From Desulfobacteraceae bacterium (lineage in GTDB: Bacteria; Desulfobacterota; Syntrophobacteria; Syntrophobacterales; Syntrophobacteraceae), in assembly GCA_021372635.1 (NCBI GenBank), contig JAJFUA010000146.1, positions 1 through 34,815 of the forward strand: a stretch of DNA of 34,815 bases, in the 5' to 3' direction. The notes under the pieces were generated by a model that saw only the letters and a list, made by a program, of their open reading frames with translations, made no database searches and was not told the origin of the DNA. The position numbers were made by a program, and so were the translations under genes. This document shows, piece by piece, positions 8,882 to 16,765 of the stretch; position 1 is the first letter of the stretch, and each line of letters begins with the position of its first letter.

Positions 8882-9922
8882 TTACCTGAAGAGCTTGGGA
8901 TCCATGGCGTCGCGCAATCCTTCTCCTACCAGATTGTAGGCGGTAATGCTAAGGAAAATCGCCAGGCCCGGAAAGAATGTCAGCCACCATGCAAACTCGA
9001 TGTAGTCGCGGCTCTGGGAGAGAATGGCTCCCCAGCTCGGAGTCGGTGGCGGAACCCCGAAACCGAGGAAGCTGAGGCTCGACTCCGTCAGGATGGCCCC
9101 CGCTATGCCGAAAACGGTGGAAACCAGGACAGGGGCCAGGGCGTTCGGAAGGATGTGCAGGAAGATCATGCGCATGTTGCTCGCCCCCAGCGCCCTGGAT
9201 GCCATGATGAAGTCGAGCTGCTTGAGCTTCAGGAACTCTGCCCGCACGAAACGGGCCACGCCCGTCCACCCGGTGAGCCCGATCACGACCATGATGTTGT
9301 AGATGCTCGGCGGCAGAAAGGCGATGATGGCGATGATGAGGAAAAACGTCGGGATGGTGAGGAGGATTTCGATGATCCGGCTGATGAGCGCGTCGACCCA
9401 TCTCCCGTAGTAGCCTGCGAGCGCTCCCAGCACGATGCCGATGATGGCCGCGATGCCCATGGCGACGAACCCGACGGAAAGGGAGACGCCGGCGCCGTGA
9501 ATCATGCGGCTGAGCACGTCGCGGCCGCTGTCATCCGTTCCGAACCAGTGCTTTGCGTCCGGGGGGGCGAGGAACTCCAGAAGGTTGTATTCCGTGGGCG
9601 AGTAGGGAACCGGCGGCCAAACGGCGAAATCCCCCCGGCCTCCCGCGTCCGTCTGCACCAGCGGCGGAAGAGTCTTTTTCATCTCCTTCCACGTGTCGGG
9701 ACCGATCTTGTCGACGCCCGAGAAGACGGGCCAGTAACAGGTCCCCTGTGTAACGTACAGGATGGGACGGTCGTTGGCGAGGAGGGGCGCGAAGATGGCC
9801 ACGAAAAAGAGAAGAAGAGAGATCCATAGGCCGGCCAGCGCAAGGGGCCTCTTCTTGAAGTGGTGCCCTACCATCTGCCAGTAACTGCGGTGAACGCTTG
9901 TTTTCGTCTCTTCAGAAGGCAT
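8882..9922 (-). CDS. Dipeptide/oligopeptide ABC transporter permease, DppC/OppC type
   Basis: Inner-membrane subunit of a peptide (or nickel/opine-like) importer, 346 residues. There is an N-terminal membrane helix (about 28-50, LAGLWISLLLFFVAIFAPLLA), then an unusually long extracytoplasmic loop (about 50-125) before WFGTDDSGRDVLSRMIHGA, the classic DppC motif, and five further helices. The EAA loop for ATPase contact is RALGASNMRMIFLHILPN. DppC proteins are usually nearer 300 residues; the extra length is in the first loop, as in YejE-like transporters. It lies 54 bases after its partner permease. No ATPase gene lies in the window. Confidence 0.9.
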   Translation of the reverse strand: MPSEETKTSVHRSYWQMVGHHFKKRPLALAGLWISLLLFFVAIFAPLLANDRPILYVTQGTCYWPVFSGVDKIGPDTWKEMKKTLPPLVQTDAGGRGDFAVWPPVPYSPTEYNLLEFLAPPDAKHWFGTDDSGRDVLSRMIHGAGVSLSVGFVAMGIAAIIGIVLGALAGYYGRWVDALISRIIEILLTIPTFFLIIAIIAFLPPSIYNIMVVIGLTGWTGVARFVRAEFLKLKQLDFIMASRALGASNMRMIFLHILPNALAPVLVSTVFGIAGAILTESSLSFLGFGVPPPTPSWGAILSQSRDYIEFAWWLTFFPGLAIFLSITAYNLVGEGLRDAMDPKLFR

Positions 9923-9976
9923 AATGCGGCTTACTTTCCAAAGCTCTTGTCGTATGAATCGGGTGCGACTCCACGA

Positions 9977-10975
9977 TCAGTCGAGTTTGATCCTCGGGTC
10001 CACGACCGCGTAGAGAATATCCGACAGCAGCAGGCCCGCGAGGGTCAGCAGCGAGGATATCGTGGTGATGGCCATTATGACGGGATAATCCCGGCTCAGC
10101 ACGGCTTCGAACCCCAGTTGCCCCATGCCCGGGATCGAAAAGATGCTTTCGATGATGACGCTGCCGCCGAACATGGACGGGAGCAGGAACGCGACCAGGG
10201 TAATGAGCGGAAGCAGGGCGTTTCGGAAAGCGTGCTTGAGGATGACCGTGCGCTCGTGCAGTCCCTTGGCCCGCGCTGTGCGGATGTAGTCTTCGCGGAT
10301 CACTTCGAGCATGCCCGCCCGGGTGAGTCGCGACAGGTAGGCCAGCCCGCCGTAGGTCAGGCAGATGATCGGGAGCACGAGGTGCCAGAGCCGGTCCGCA
10401 AGCCAGGGAAGGAAAGACCACGATTCGGCCTCGGTGGAAGATATCCCGTAGACGGGCAGGATGTCCCAGAAGTCCCCGCCGCCGAAAAGCATCATGAGCA
10501 GCATCGCGACCCAGAAGCTGGGCAGCGAGTAGAGAAAGAAGAACGCGAGCGTCAGCACGCGGTCGGTGAAGGACTCGGGGTGCGTCGCCGAGTAGATGCC
10601 GAAGGGCAGGGCGATCAGATATACGAGAAAAATGGAGATGACGTTCAGCTGAATGGTGACGGGCAGCCTTTCGGCGATCTTGTCCCAGACGTTCCGGTGG
10701 TCCTTGTAGGAAGTGCCGAAGTCGAAGGTGAAGACTCTTTTGACCCACAGGAGGTATTGCACCGGAAGGGGTTTGTCCAGCCCGTAGAGCTTCTTGGTCT
10801 GTTCCACGATCTCTTTGGAGATGGCCTTGTCGGACATCTGGCCCTGGGCGGAAAGCTGCAGCTTGAGCATGGCCGGGTTGCCCGGGGCCAGCTGGATGAT
10901 CAAAAAGGTGATGAACGTGATGCCCAGCAGGGTCGGCACGATCTGGAGCAGTCTCTTGATCAGGTAGTCTTTCAT
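9977..10975 (-). CDS. Dipeptide/oligopeptide ABC transporter permease, DppB/OppB type
   Basis: A 332-residue inner-membrane permease partner of the downstream DppC-like protein. It begins MKDYLIKRLLQIVPTLLGITF, the usual DppB N-terminal helix, followed by the LAPGNPA motif, a large loop and five more helices; the EAA loop is RTARAKGLHERTVILKHAFRNAL and the end is LLSDILYAVVDPRIKLD. The start at 10975 is chosen because the family N-terminus begins there; the frame is open for 49 more codons but they are unlike any permease. A 282-base gap holding a decayed repeat element separates it from nudC upstream. Confidence 0.92.
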   Translation of the reverse strand: MKDYLIKRLLQIVPTLLGITFITFLIIQLAPGNPAMLKLQLSAQGQMSDKAISKEIVEQTKKLYGLDKPLPVQYLLWVKRVFTFDFGTSYKDHRNVWDKIAERLPVTIQLNVISIFLVYLIALPFGIYSATHPESFTDRVLTLAFFFLYSLPSFWVAMLLMMLFGGGDFWDILPVYGISSTEAESWSFLPWLADRLWHLVLPIICLTYGGLAYLSRLTRAGMLEVIREDYIRTARAKGLHERTVILKHAFRNALLPLITLVAFLLPSMFGGSVIIESIFSIPGMGQLGFEAVLSRDYPVIMAITTISSLLTLAGLLLSDILYAVVDPRIKLD

Positions 10976-11098
10976 GAAAGAGCGGCCTTTCTGATTTCTT
11001 TCACACCCATGAACGCAATGCCCTCCAGGCGCCGGCACCACCGGGTGGGGCGGCGGGAAGAAGCCCCTGTGCGAATTCCCGGAACCGTGAAGACTGGG

Positions 11099-11250
11099 TT
11101 GAAGCTGTTGCGGTCCCTTCATTCACAGGCGACAATCCCAATTCCCCCCTCCATGCTGTTGACTTAGCGGTGCCTTTCCCAACGAGCGATCATTTCAATT
11201 CCCCCCTCGAAAAAGGGGGGAATTGAAATCGTTAACGCACCGGTATTGAA
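11099..11250. repeat. Decayed MITE-like element with terminal inverted repeats
   Basis: The left end (TTGAAGCTGTTGCGG, 11099-11113) and right end (GTTAACGCACCGGTATTGAA, 11231-11250) are degenerate inverted copies of the ends of the better-preserved element at 31348-31519. Inside, GCGACAATCCCAATTCCCCCCT... (11129-11150) matches the reverse complement of the 31348 element's right arm at about 19 of 22 positions. A perfect 16-bp stem (11192-11207 with 11214-11229, loop CGAAAA) lies within. It fills the gap between nudC and the DppB-type gene. Confidence 0.6.
11192..11229. repeat. Perfect 16-bp hairpin within the decayed element
   Basis: ATTTCAATTCCCCCCT pairs perfectly with AGGGGGGAATTGAAAT around a six-base CGAAAA loop. 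It has no T-run on either side, so it is more likely a repeat-element hairpin than a standard terminator, though it could slow transcription between nudC and the downstream permease genes. Confidence 0.65.
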
Positions 11251-11257
11251 GGTGGGC

Positions 11258-12277
11258 CTAGGCCGGCCGAAAAGACTGGAGGTTTTCGATCCTGATTCCC
11301 TGGTCTTCCAGGAATCTTCTCAGGCTTACCGGTCCTTTCGAATCGAACCAGTCCTCGATGAGGCGAAATGCAATGGACACGGCCGGGGGAAGGATCATCG
11401 TCTCGTTCCGGATGCCGTTTTCGATCTCTTCCCTGGTGAACCACCGGGCTTCTTCCAGTTCGTGGTCGCGAAGCCGGGTTTCCTCCTTCGCCGCCGTCGC
11501 GGTGAATCCCAGCATGATCGAGCAGGGGAACGGCCAGGGCTGGGAAGAATGATAGTGGACCGATCGCACCCGAACCCCCGTTTCCTCCATTACCTCGCGC
11601 ACGACCGCATCCTCGAGGGTTTCCCCCGGTTCCACGAACCCGGCGATGACCGAGTACCGGTGCGGCGCCCAGATGGACTGGCGTCCCAGCAGGCAAGAGT
11701 CTCCCGAGTCGACGCGCACGATAATGGCCGGGTCGGTCCTCGGAAAGTGCTGCTGCCCGCAGCTTTCGCTGGTGCACACGCGGATGTGCCCGCCATGGGT
11801 GGCTCGGGTCGGGCTGCCGCAGTCCCCGCAGAACCGCTGGCGGCCGTGCCAGTATGAAACCGCCCGGGCGTACGCCAGCAGCGCGCCCTCGGGCCTTTCC
11901 AGAATCGGGCTCATGGCCCTGAGTTCCTGGAACTGACCGAAGGCGGCCATGCGCTCCGGCACGGAGGCGTCGTTTGACGGGAGCGCGACCGCATAGACGG
12001 GTTTTCCGTTCTCTTCGCCGAGAAAGGTGACGGACTGTGCCGCCTGGATTACCTCCCGACCGATTTCCGCGGTGGAAAGCAGCACGGCCCGGGGCACCGT
12101 GTCTTCCGTGAAAAGGTTCTTCAGGCGCCATACCGGGACGAACCTGGCCGATTCACTTTTCATCTGCTCCTGCAGCCATGTTTCGGTTTTCCGCCTCGCG
12201 GTGGCGCGGTCGAGATTATGGGCGACGAAACCGTTCAGCGACGATCGCTCGTAATTGTCCATCATGCTCCGATCCAT
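11258..12277 (-). CDS. nudC: NADH pyrophosphatase / NAD-cap hydrolase, NudC type
   Basis: Nudix hydrolase that splits NAD(H) into NMN(H) and AMP and, in E. coli, removes NAD caps from RNA. Seen: an N-terminal domain, a four-cysteine zinc ribbon (CGDCGSPT...CTSESCG), the Nudix box GFVEPGETLEDAVVREVMEETGV with all catalytic glutamates, and the SQPWPFP signature that separates NudC from other Nudix proteins. About 339 residues from ATG 12277; ATG 12265 or 12262 are also possible, and a longer frame to 12388 looks noncoding. NudC of E. coli is 257 residues; the extra length is the N-terminal domain found in longer bacterial and eukaryotic forms. It sits between the peptide-binding protein and permease genes, an odd place for it. 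Confidence 0.92.
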   Translation of the reverse strand: MDRSMMDNYERSSLNGFVAHNLDRATARRKTETWLQEQMKSESARFVPVWRLKNLFTEDTVPRAVLLSTAEIGREVIQAAQSVTFLGEENGKPVYAVALPSNDASVPERMAAFGQFQELRAMSPILERPEGALLAYARAVSYWHGRQRFCGDCGSPTRATHGGHIRVCTSESCGQQHFPRTDPAIIVRVDSGDSCLLGRQSIWAPHRYSVIAGFVEPGETLEDAVVREVMEETGVRVRSVHYHSSQPWPFPCSIMLGFTATAAKEETRLRDHELEEARWFTREEIENGIRNETMILPPAVSIAFRLIEDWFDSKGPVSLRRFLEDQGIRIENLQSFRPA

Positions 12278-12400
12278 GCTCGATATTCCATATTCCGGCC
12301 CGAAACCCGGCAACCGCCGGTCTTTCGCGCCGACGCGCGGCAGGTTATCGGACGCGAAACGCGGACGACCCGCCGTGAACCATGACAAAGGCTACATCTA

Positions 12401-14026
12401 TCACGGTTCCCGGTACTTTTGGAGTGCTTTCGGCACCCACCACTCCCGAGGGTCCGGGCCCATGGCATATATGTTCACGTCCTGGAACCGGCGGGAAATC
12501 GCGACCAGCGCATCCGTGCTGAACAGGAACGTGTAGGGCTGCTCCTCGTGCAGGATGGCATGAAATCTGTGGTAGAGACGGATTCGCTTTTCCGCGTCGA
12601 ATTCGGTCCTTGCCTTTTCCATGATCCCGTCGGCTTCCTTGTTCCGGAATCCCACGAAATTCGATCCCTTGTCCGAAGCCTGCGACGAATGCCAGAGCTG
12701 GTACGGGTCCGATTCCCAGCTCAGGCTCCAGGCCAGCGTACAGGCGTCGAAGTTGTGTTCTTCGATCCGCTGCAGGAAGACCGCCCACTCCAGGGTGCGG
12801 ATGGAGACGGCGATGCCGACCTGCTTCAGGTTTTCCTGCACGATCGTCGCGAGCTGCTCTCCGAACTTGCTGCCGGAGGAAATCAGGAATTCGAACGCAA
12901 ACGGGGTCCCGTCCTTCATGAGGGGACCGTCGCCGTTCCGGCGTTCCCATCCGGCGGCCTTGAGGAGTTCCATGGCCGATTTCGGATCGTAGGGGTACGG
13001 CTTGATGCTCTTGTCGTATTCCGGGCTGTTGACGTAGAAGGTGCCCGACACGACCGTTCCCAGCCCGAAGAGGACCTTGTTGAGGATCATCTCGCGGTCG
13101 ATAAGCAAAGTCATGGCCTGGCGGACCCTTCGGTCCGAGAAAACGGGCCTTTCATTGTTCCAGCCGATGTAGCGGTAACTGGGGGTGTTGTACTTGATCT
13201 TCCTGTAATCTTCCTGGAATCTCCTGTTCTGCGTCTGCTTGACCCATTGGATCGGGGTCAGGGGCATCACGTCGAGCCCGCCCTGCTTCAGCACCTGGAG
13301 GGCCGCTGTGGGATTCGTGATGATTCTGTAGAGGATGCGGTCGAAATGGGGCCTGTTTCCCCAGTAGTTCTCGTTTCGGACGAGGGTGACTTCCTTGCCT
13401 GTTTCCCATTTCAGCATGCGGTAGGGCCCCGTACCCACGGGCATCCGCCCGATGGGGTGATTGTTGAAGTCCTCCCCTTCCTGGAACACGTGGGCGGGGA
13501 CGATCGGGATCCCCCCGCAGAACTCCAGCGCCCGGAAATAGGGCTTCCGGTAATGGTAGCGGACGGTGTAGTCGTCCAGGAGAGCGATCTTCTCGATGTC
13601 CTGGTAATAGTTACGCAAGTGGGCCGCATCCACCCTGGGGTCCATGATGCGGTCGAAAGAATAGAGAATGTCTTTGGCGGTGAAGGGGTGGCCGTCCTGC
13701 CAGCGGACGTTCCTCTTCAACCGGAAGGTATAGGCCAGGTGGTCTTCGGAGATTTCCCAGGATTCCGCCAGCACGGGTTCCAGTTTGAGAGTCCGCGGGT
13801 TGCGGCGGATCAGTGATTCGTAGATGTAGTCGTTGATGGCCGAAGCGGAGGCGTCGGTTGCGGTGATGGGGTTGAGTGTCGCCGGTTCCGCATTGAGCAG
13901 GTCGATCATCCAATCGCCGTTTTCCGGGGTGGATGGGATCGATCCGGAAGGGGCTCCGGCGCCAAGACAGAGCCCGGCCAGCAGTAGTGCCACGCAGAAC
14001 GCGGCGATGGGTGCTAAACGGTTCAT
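12401..14026 (-). CDS. Peptide ABC transporter substrate-binding protein (SBP family 5)
   Basis: A 541-residue periplasmic binding protein of the DppA/OppA family. It begins with a signal peptide (MNRLAPIAAFCVALLLAGLCLGAGA, hydrophobic core about 7-22, likely cut after AGA near residue 25; I see no good lipobox). The mature part starts with the family pattern 'LNAEPATLNPITATDASA', then IYESLIRRNPRTLKLEPVLAESWEISED and YTFRLKRNVRWQDGHPFTAKDILYSF, which are diagnostic of SBP_bac_5. The RQAMTLLIDREMI block and C-terminal lobe are complete. It is the first gene of the minus-strand importer unit followed by nudC and the two permeases. Its peptide or metal ligand cannot be told from sequence. Confidence 0.92.
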   Translation of the reverse strand: MNRLAPIAAFCVALLLAGLCLGAGAPSGSIPSTPENGDWMIDLLNAEPATLNPITATDASASAINDYIYESLIRRNPRTLKLEPVLAESWEISEDHLAYTFRLKRNVRWQDGHPFTAKDILYSFDRIMDPRVDAAHLRNYYQDIEKIALLDDYTVRYHYRKPYFRALEFCGGIPIVPAHVFQEGEDFNNHPIGRMPVGTGPYRMLKWETGKEVTLVRNENYWGNRPHFDRILYRIITNPTAALQVLKQGGLDVMPLTPIQWVKQTQNRRFQEDYRKIKYNTPSYRYIGWNNERPVFSDRRVRQAMTLLIDREMILNKVLFGLGTVVSGTFYVNSPEYDKSIKPYPYDPKSAMELLKAAGWERRNGDGPLMKDGTPFAFEFLISSGSKFGEQLATIVQENLKQVGIAVSIRTLEWAVFLQRIEEHNFDACTLAWSLSWESDPYQLWHSSQASDKGSNFVGFRNKEADGIMEKARTEFDAEKRIRLYHRFHAILHEEQPYTFLFSTDALVAISRRFQDVNIYAMGPDPREWWVPKALQKYREP

Positions 14027-14203
14027 GATTTGCGGTTCGTTCCCTCTCTTTTCCTCGCAGGAGAGTGCTGCAAGGGGCGGTTTCCGTGTGGGCGTCGCAG
14101 CCGGACCGGGCCGTTCCGGTCCCTCAAGCGTCGTGTTTCTACCATATTATCATCGATGTCAACAAGATGAATGAAAGATATTCCGGGATGGGTCGAAATC
14201 AGC

Positions 14204-14244
14204 CCCCCCTTTCCCTCGCGTTTCCGCCGGGAGGGAAAGGGGGG
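14204..14244. repeat. G/C-tract hairpin, 14-bp perfect stem
   Basis: CCCCCCTTTCCCTC (14204-14217) pairs perfectly with GAGGGAAAGGGGGG (14231-14244) around a 13-base loop. It lies about 40 bases after the small unknown gene (minus strand) and upstream of the binding-protein gene. No T-run follows on either strand, so it is either an unusual terminator or another relic of the C/G-tract repeat family in this genome. Confidence 0.55.
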
Positions 14245-14282
14245 TGCCGTGTTTTATACAAAAGGAGGGAAAGGGAATGGGG

Positions 14283-14522
14283 CTAGAGGCTTTTGACGTC
14301 GATCTTCCGGATGAAGGTTTTGACGTCGTTCATCAGGGATGCGAGCTGTTCCTCGCGTTCCTTGCTGATGATTTCCTTTGCGGCCCCTTTTCCCTGCATT
14401 GCGGCCAGACCCTGGGGAGTGATCGCGCCGTCTCCCATGCCCTGGGTGTCGATGGTCCCGGGGGCAGGCTGGCTCCCTCTGTAATATTCCCCGCTAGTGT
14501 TTAAAAGGACTCCATTTCTCAT
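14283..14522 (-). CDS. Small protein of unknown function, 79 residues
   Basis: I do not recognise it. It begins MRNGVLLNTSGEYYRGS from an ATG placed 5 bases after a perfect AGGAGG, which strongly supports translation and this start over an in-frame ATG seven codons upstream. The first half is Gly/Gln/Pro-rich (ITPQGLAAMQGKGAAK) and looks disordered; the second half (about 45-79, KEIISKEREEQLASLMNDVKTFIRKIDVKSL) is a charged amphipathic helix. No signal peptide, cysteines or membrane segment. It stands alone between the peptide importer and the SAM hydrolase gene. It could be a small regulator or a spore/secretion-type accessory peptide, but nothing in the sequence decides this. Confidence 0.6.
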   Translation of the reverse strand: MRNGVLLNTSGEYYRGSQPAPGTIDTQGMGDGAITPQGLAAMQGKGAAKEIISKEREEQLASLMNDVKTFIRKIDVKSL

Positions 14523-14649
14523 CTTTTCCTCCTTAGGAACCATTATGCTTTTTGGTTCTGTTGGAAGGTAATCATCGGGAGTTTTCGTGTAAAGCCTGGT
14601 AAAATCGCTCCGTGATTATTTTTTTGGCGGCGCGGGGAGGGGGAGTCGG

Positions 14650-14715
14650 GATTGTCGCTGCTTCGACGGGGGTGTCGGTCGAGAGGAAAATCGCGCATAA
14701 CGCAACGGTATTGGG
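14650..14715. repeat. One-ended remnant of the MITE-like repeat family
   Basis: GATTGTCGC near 14649-14657 and, further on, AAATCG...ATAACGCAACGGTATTG (to 14713) follow the same order as the right arm of the element ending at 31519 (GATTGTCGCTCGACC...AAATCG...TTAACGCAACAGTATTGC). No matching left end is visible here. It abuts the 3' end of the SAM hydrolase gene. Confidence 0.45.
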
Positions 14716-14716
14716 A

Positions 14717-15511
14717 CTAATCCCCGGGGCGGGTCACCGTCAATGGCTCACCGGTCCGGATGGCGAGAACGGCCGAGGCGTTTCCGAGATTCACCGCGAT
14801 CTCCACGTGCCCGGTGCTTCCGATGAGGGCCAGGGGCTGTCCCGGCGGAACGTGCCCGTAGGTGTCCGAGATGCCTTGTATGGTGTGCGGGCCGATCCGG
14901 AAGATGCAGGGGCCGTCCGGTGCGAAGGCGCTCATGTCTTCCCGGGTGATGTTGCTGACGGCGTTTCCGAACCGGTCGACGTGGATGATTTCGCCGCGCA
15001 TCTCCGTCTCCGTCCGGGTGACGGACGCCCAGTCCGCCACGAGGGGGGAGCACAGGGGACCGACGGATTCGAAGGGAATGCCGCAGGCCAGGTGCGCGGC
15101 GACGGGCGCGAAGATATCGCGCCCGTGAAAGGTCCGGCTCACCTCCCGCCTCCACAGATCCCGGTTTTCGAGGAGGCGTGCTTCGAGGAATCCTTCCTGC
15201 TTCAGAATCCATGAAAAAAGGCCGTTGTCGGGGCCGACCAGGAACGACCTGGAGGTCCGGACCGCCACGGCCCGCCGCTCCGTCCCCACTCCCGGGTCCA
15301 CCACCGCCACGTGCACCGTCCCTTCGGGATAGAAGGAATGCACGCCGGCGAGGATGAACCCGCCGGCGCGGACGTCCTGGGGGGGCACGAGGTGCGTGAC
15401 GTCGACCAGGCGCGCTTCGGGGCATATTCCCAGGATGACGCCTTTCATGGCGGCCGCGTATCCGTCGGCGGTTCCGAAATCGGTCAAGAGGGTGATGATT
15501 TTCGCAGGCAT
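14717..15511 (-). CDS. SAM hydrolase / SAM hydroxide adenosyltransferase (DUF62 family)
   Basis: A 264-residue member of the DUF62 family, whose studied members hydrolyse S-adenosylmethionine to adenosine and methionine; chlorinases and fluorinases are relatives. The N-terminal block ITLLTDFGTADGYAAAMKGVI, the HLVPPQDVRAGGFIL and VHVAVVDPGVGTERRAV blocks and the later GPDNGLFSW motif are all present, so the nucleophilic-water site looks complete. The start at 15511 (MPAKIITLLTDFG) matches the family; a longer frame to 15607 is not supported. It is a single gene on the minus strand with no obvious operon partner; its last bases touch a repeat remnant. The halogenase-specific insert is not obvious, so plain SAM hydrolysis is the likelier role. 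Confidence 0.9.
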   Translation of the reverse strand: MPAKIITLLTDFGTADGYAAAMKGVILGICPEARLVDVTHLVPPQDVRAGGFILAGVHSFYPEGTVHVAVVDPGVGTERRAVAVRTSRSFLVGPDNGLFSWILKQEGFLEARLLENRDLWRREVSRTFHGRDIFAPVAAHLACGIPFESVGPLCSPLVADWASVTRTETEMRGEIIHVDRFGNAVSNITREDMSAFAPDGPCIFRIGPHTIQGISDTYGHVPPGQPLALIGSTGHVEIAVNLGNASAVLAIRTGEPLTVTRPGD

Positions 15512-15885
15512 GGGATTTTCGGCCTTCTTCCGTGCAAGGTGATTCGTTCTTCCGGATATTATCAGAAGAGCCGGCGGCTTCCCAGGTCCTTCTTTTTCGA
15601 TTTTCATGCGATTCCCGCCAACCTGCGTGCTGCATCGGATGTCAGGTCAGGGTTTGCGGGTGTCGGGGAGTGCTGGTGCCGGTGTTGGGGTTCGCTGCCG
15701 CTCACCGCCAACCTACGCGCTTTCCGACCGGTCGGGAAAGGCGGACCCTGCCGGACCGCCCGATTTTCTACCCGGTCTTTTCGATGCTTTTCATTTGGAC
15801 GCGCGGCTTCGCTCTGCTAACATGCAGCGAAGCAGTGCCTTTCTTTATATAAACCTTCAACTTCAAGTATCGAGGAGGGTGCACA
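15512..15885. other. Gap between the SAM hydrolase and phosphatase genes
   Basis: No gene is supported in these 374 bases. The region has two imperfect copies of the phrase CGCCAACCTGCGTGCT / CGCCAACCTACGCGCT (near 15617 and 15710), GC-rich tracts, and at its right end the candidate promoter and palindrome at 15795-15832 upstream of the phosphatase-like gene. Confidence 0.5.
15795..15832 (+). promoter_or_regulatory. Candidate promoter overlapped by a palindrome
   Basis: TTGGAC (15795-15800), 17-base spacer, TAACAT (15818-15823). A palindrome CTTCGCT (15807-15813) ... AGCGAAG (15826-15832) brackets the -10 box and could be a repressor site or an mRNA hairpin. It lies about 55 bases before the GTG start at 15886. 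Confidence 0.45.
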
Positions 15886-16686
15886 GTGCAACTGGGAGAT
15901 CCTTCCATTGAGCAACTGAGCCAATTTGCGATGGATACGGTTCGGCGCGCGGGTGACGAGGCTCTTCGCCTGTACGGAAAAGGGAACCCCGAGGTCAAGT
16001 TCGACGACGAACTGGTTACGGAAGCGGAGCTTCGCCTCGTAAACCTTTTCAGGGCTGAGTTGAGCGCGAGATTCCCCGGGCACGGCATGTTCGGGGACGC
16101 GACGCCTGAGAAGGATTACGTGCACGGCGAAAAGGGCTATCTCTGGATCTACGATGCCCTCGACGGTGTGGCCAATTTCCAGGCGGGGATCCCCATCTGG
16201 GGCATCTCCCTGGCGCTGCTCGAAAACTTCTGGCCGATTTTCGGGGTATTCTACATGCCGGTGACCGGGGATATCTTCTACGCGCAGGCCGGGCAGAAGG
16301 CGTATTGGGGCAAAGAGGCGATACGCGTTCCCGATTCGGGGGACATCAGCAACGAGAGCGTTCTGCTGACCTATTCGAGGTTCCACAACCATTACCACTC
16401 CAGCTTTCCCGGAAAAATCAGGAACCTGGGTTCCACGGGCGCACACCTCTGCTACGTGGCCCGCGGCCGCGCCGAGGCGGCTCTCCTGGCTCACGTGTCC
16501 TACCAGGATCTTGCGGCGGCGCAGATCATCCTTGCCGCCGCCGGCGGAAAGATCTGCAAGATGGACGGGACGGAATTCCATCTGAGTGAATACCTGGGCG
16601 GGCAGCGGATCGACGAACACCTCCTGGCCGCTCCCCAGGGTGCCCACGAATCCATCAAGATGTACCTGCAGCGCGACGTGGAATAG
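15886..16686 (+). CDS. Inositol-monophosphatase-family protein with a divergent active site
   Basis: A 266-residue member of the Mg-dependent sugar phosphatase fold (inositol monophosphatase, CysQ, HisN, FBPase). It starts at GTG, set by a GAGGAGG site about 7 bases upstream. The metal site is partly altered: DALDG (D90, D93) replaces DPIDGT, so the usual threonine after glycine is missing; the GEE motif is replaced by FGDATP (D71); and the WDxAAG motif is reduced to QDLAAA (D208). All three metal-binding positions still have acids, so activity is possible, but substrate cannot be told. The beta-strand core (GYLWIYD, WGISLALL, GDIFYAQAGQKAYW) is intact. It is a single-gene unit facing the metallo-hydrolase gene. 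Confidence 0.82.
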   Translation: MQLGDPSIEQLSQFAMDTVRRAGDEALRLYGKGNPEVKFDDELVTEAELRLVNLFRAELSARFPGHGMFGDATPEKDYVHGEKGYLWIYDALDGVANFQAGIPIWGISLALLENFWPIFGVFYMPVTGDIFYAQAGQKAYWGKEAIRVPDSGDISNESVLLTYSRFHNHYHSSFPGKIRNLGSTGAHLCYVARGRAEAALLAHVSYQDLAAAQIILAAAGGKICKMDGTEFHLSEYLGGQRIDEHLLAAPQGAHESIKMYLQRDVE

Positions 16687-16700
16687 CTGCGGCGAGCGTT

Positions 16701-16736
16701 CCCGGCCGGGCGGCCCGCATTGGGGGCCGGGCCGGG
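16701..16736. terminator. GC-rich hairpin between convergent genes
   Basis: CCCGGCC (16701-16707) pairs with GGCCGGG (16730-16736), with further alternative pairing inside. It sits in the 79-base gap between the convergent phosphatase-like and metallo-hydrolase genes, where a two-way terminator would be expected, but there is no T-run on either side. Confidence 0.35.
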
Positions 16737-16765
16737 ATACCGCTCTGCAGCACGGATGCGCCGTT

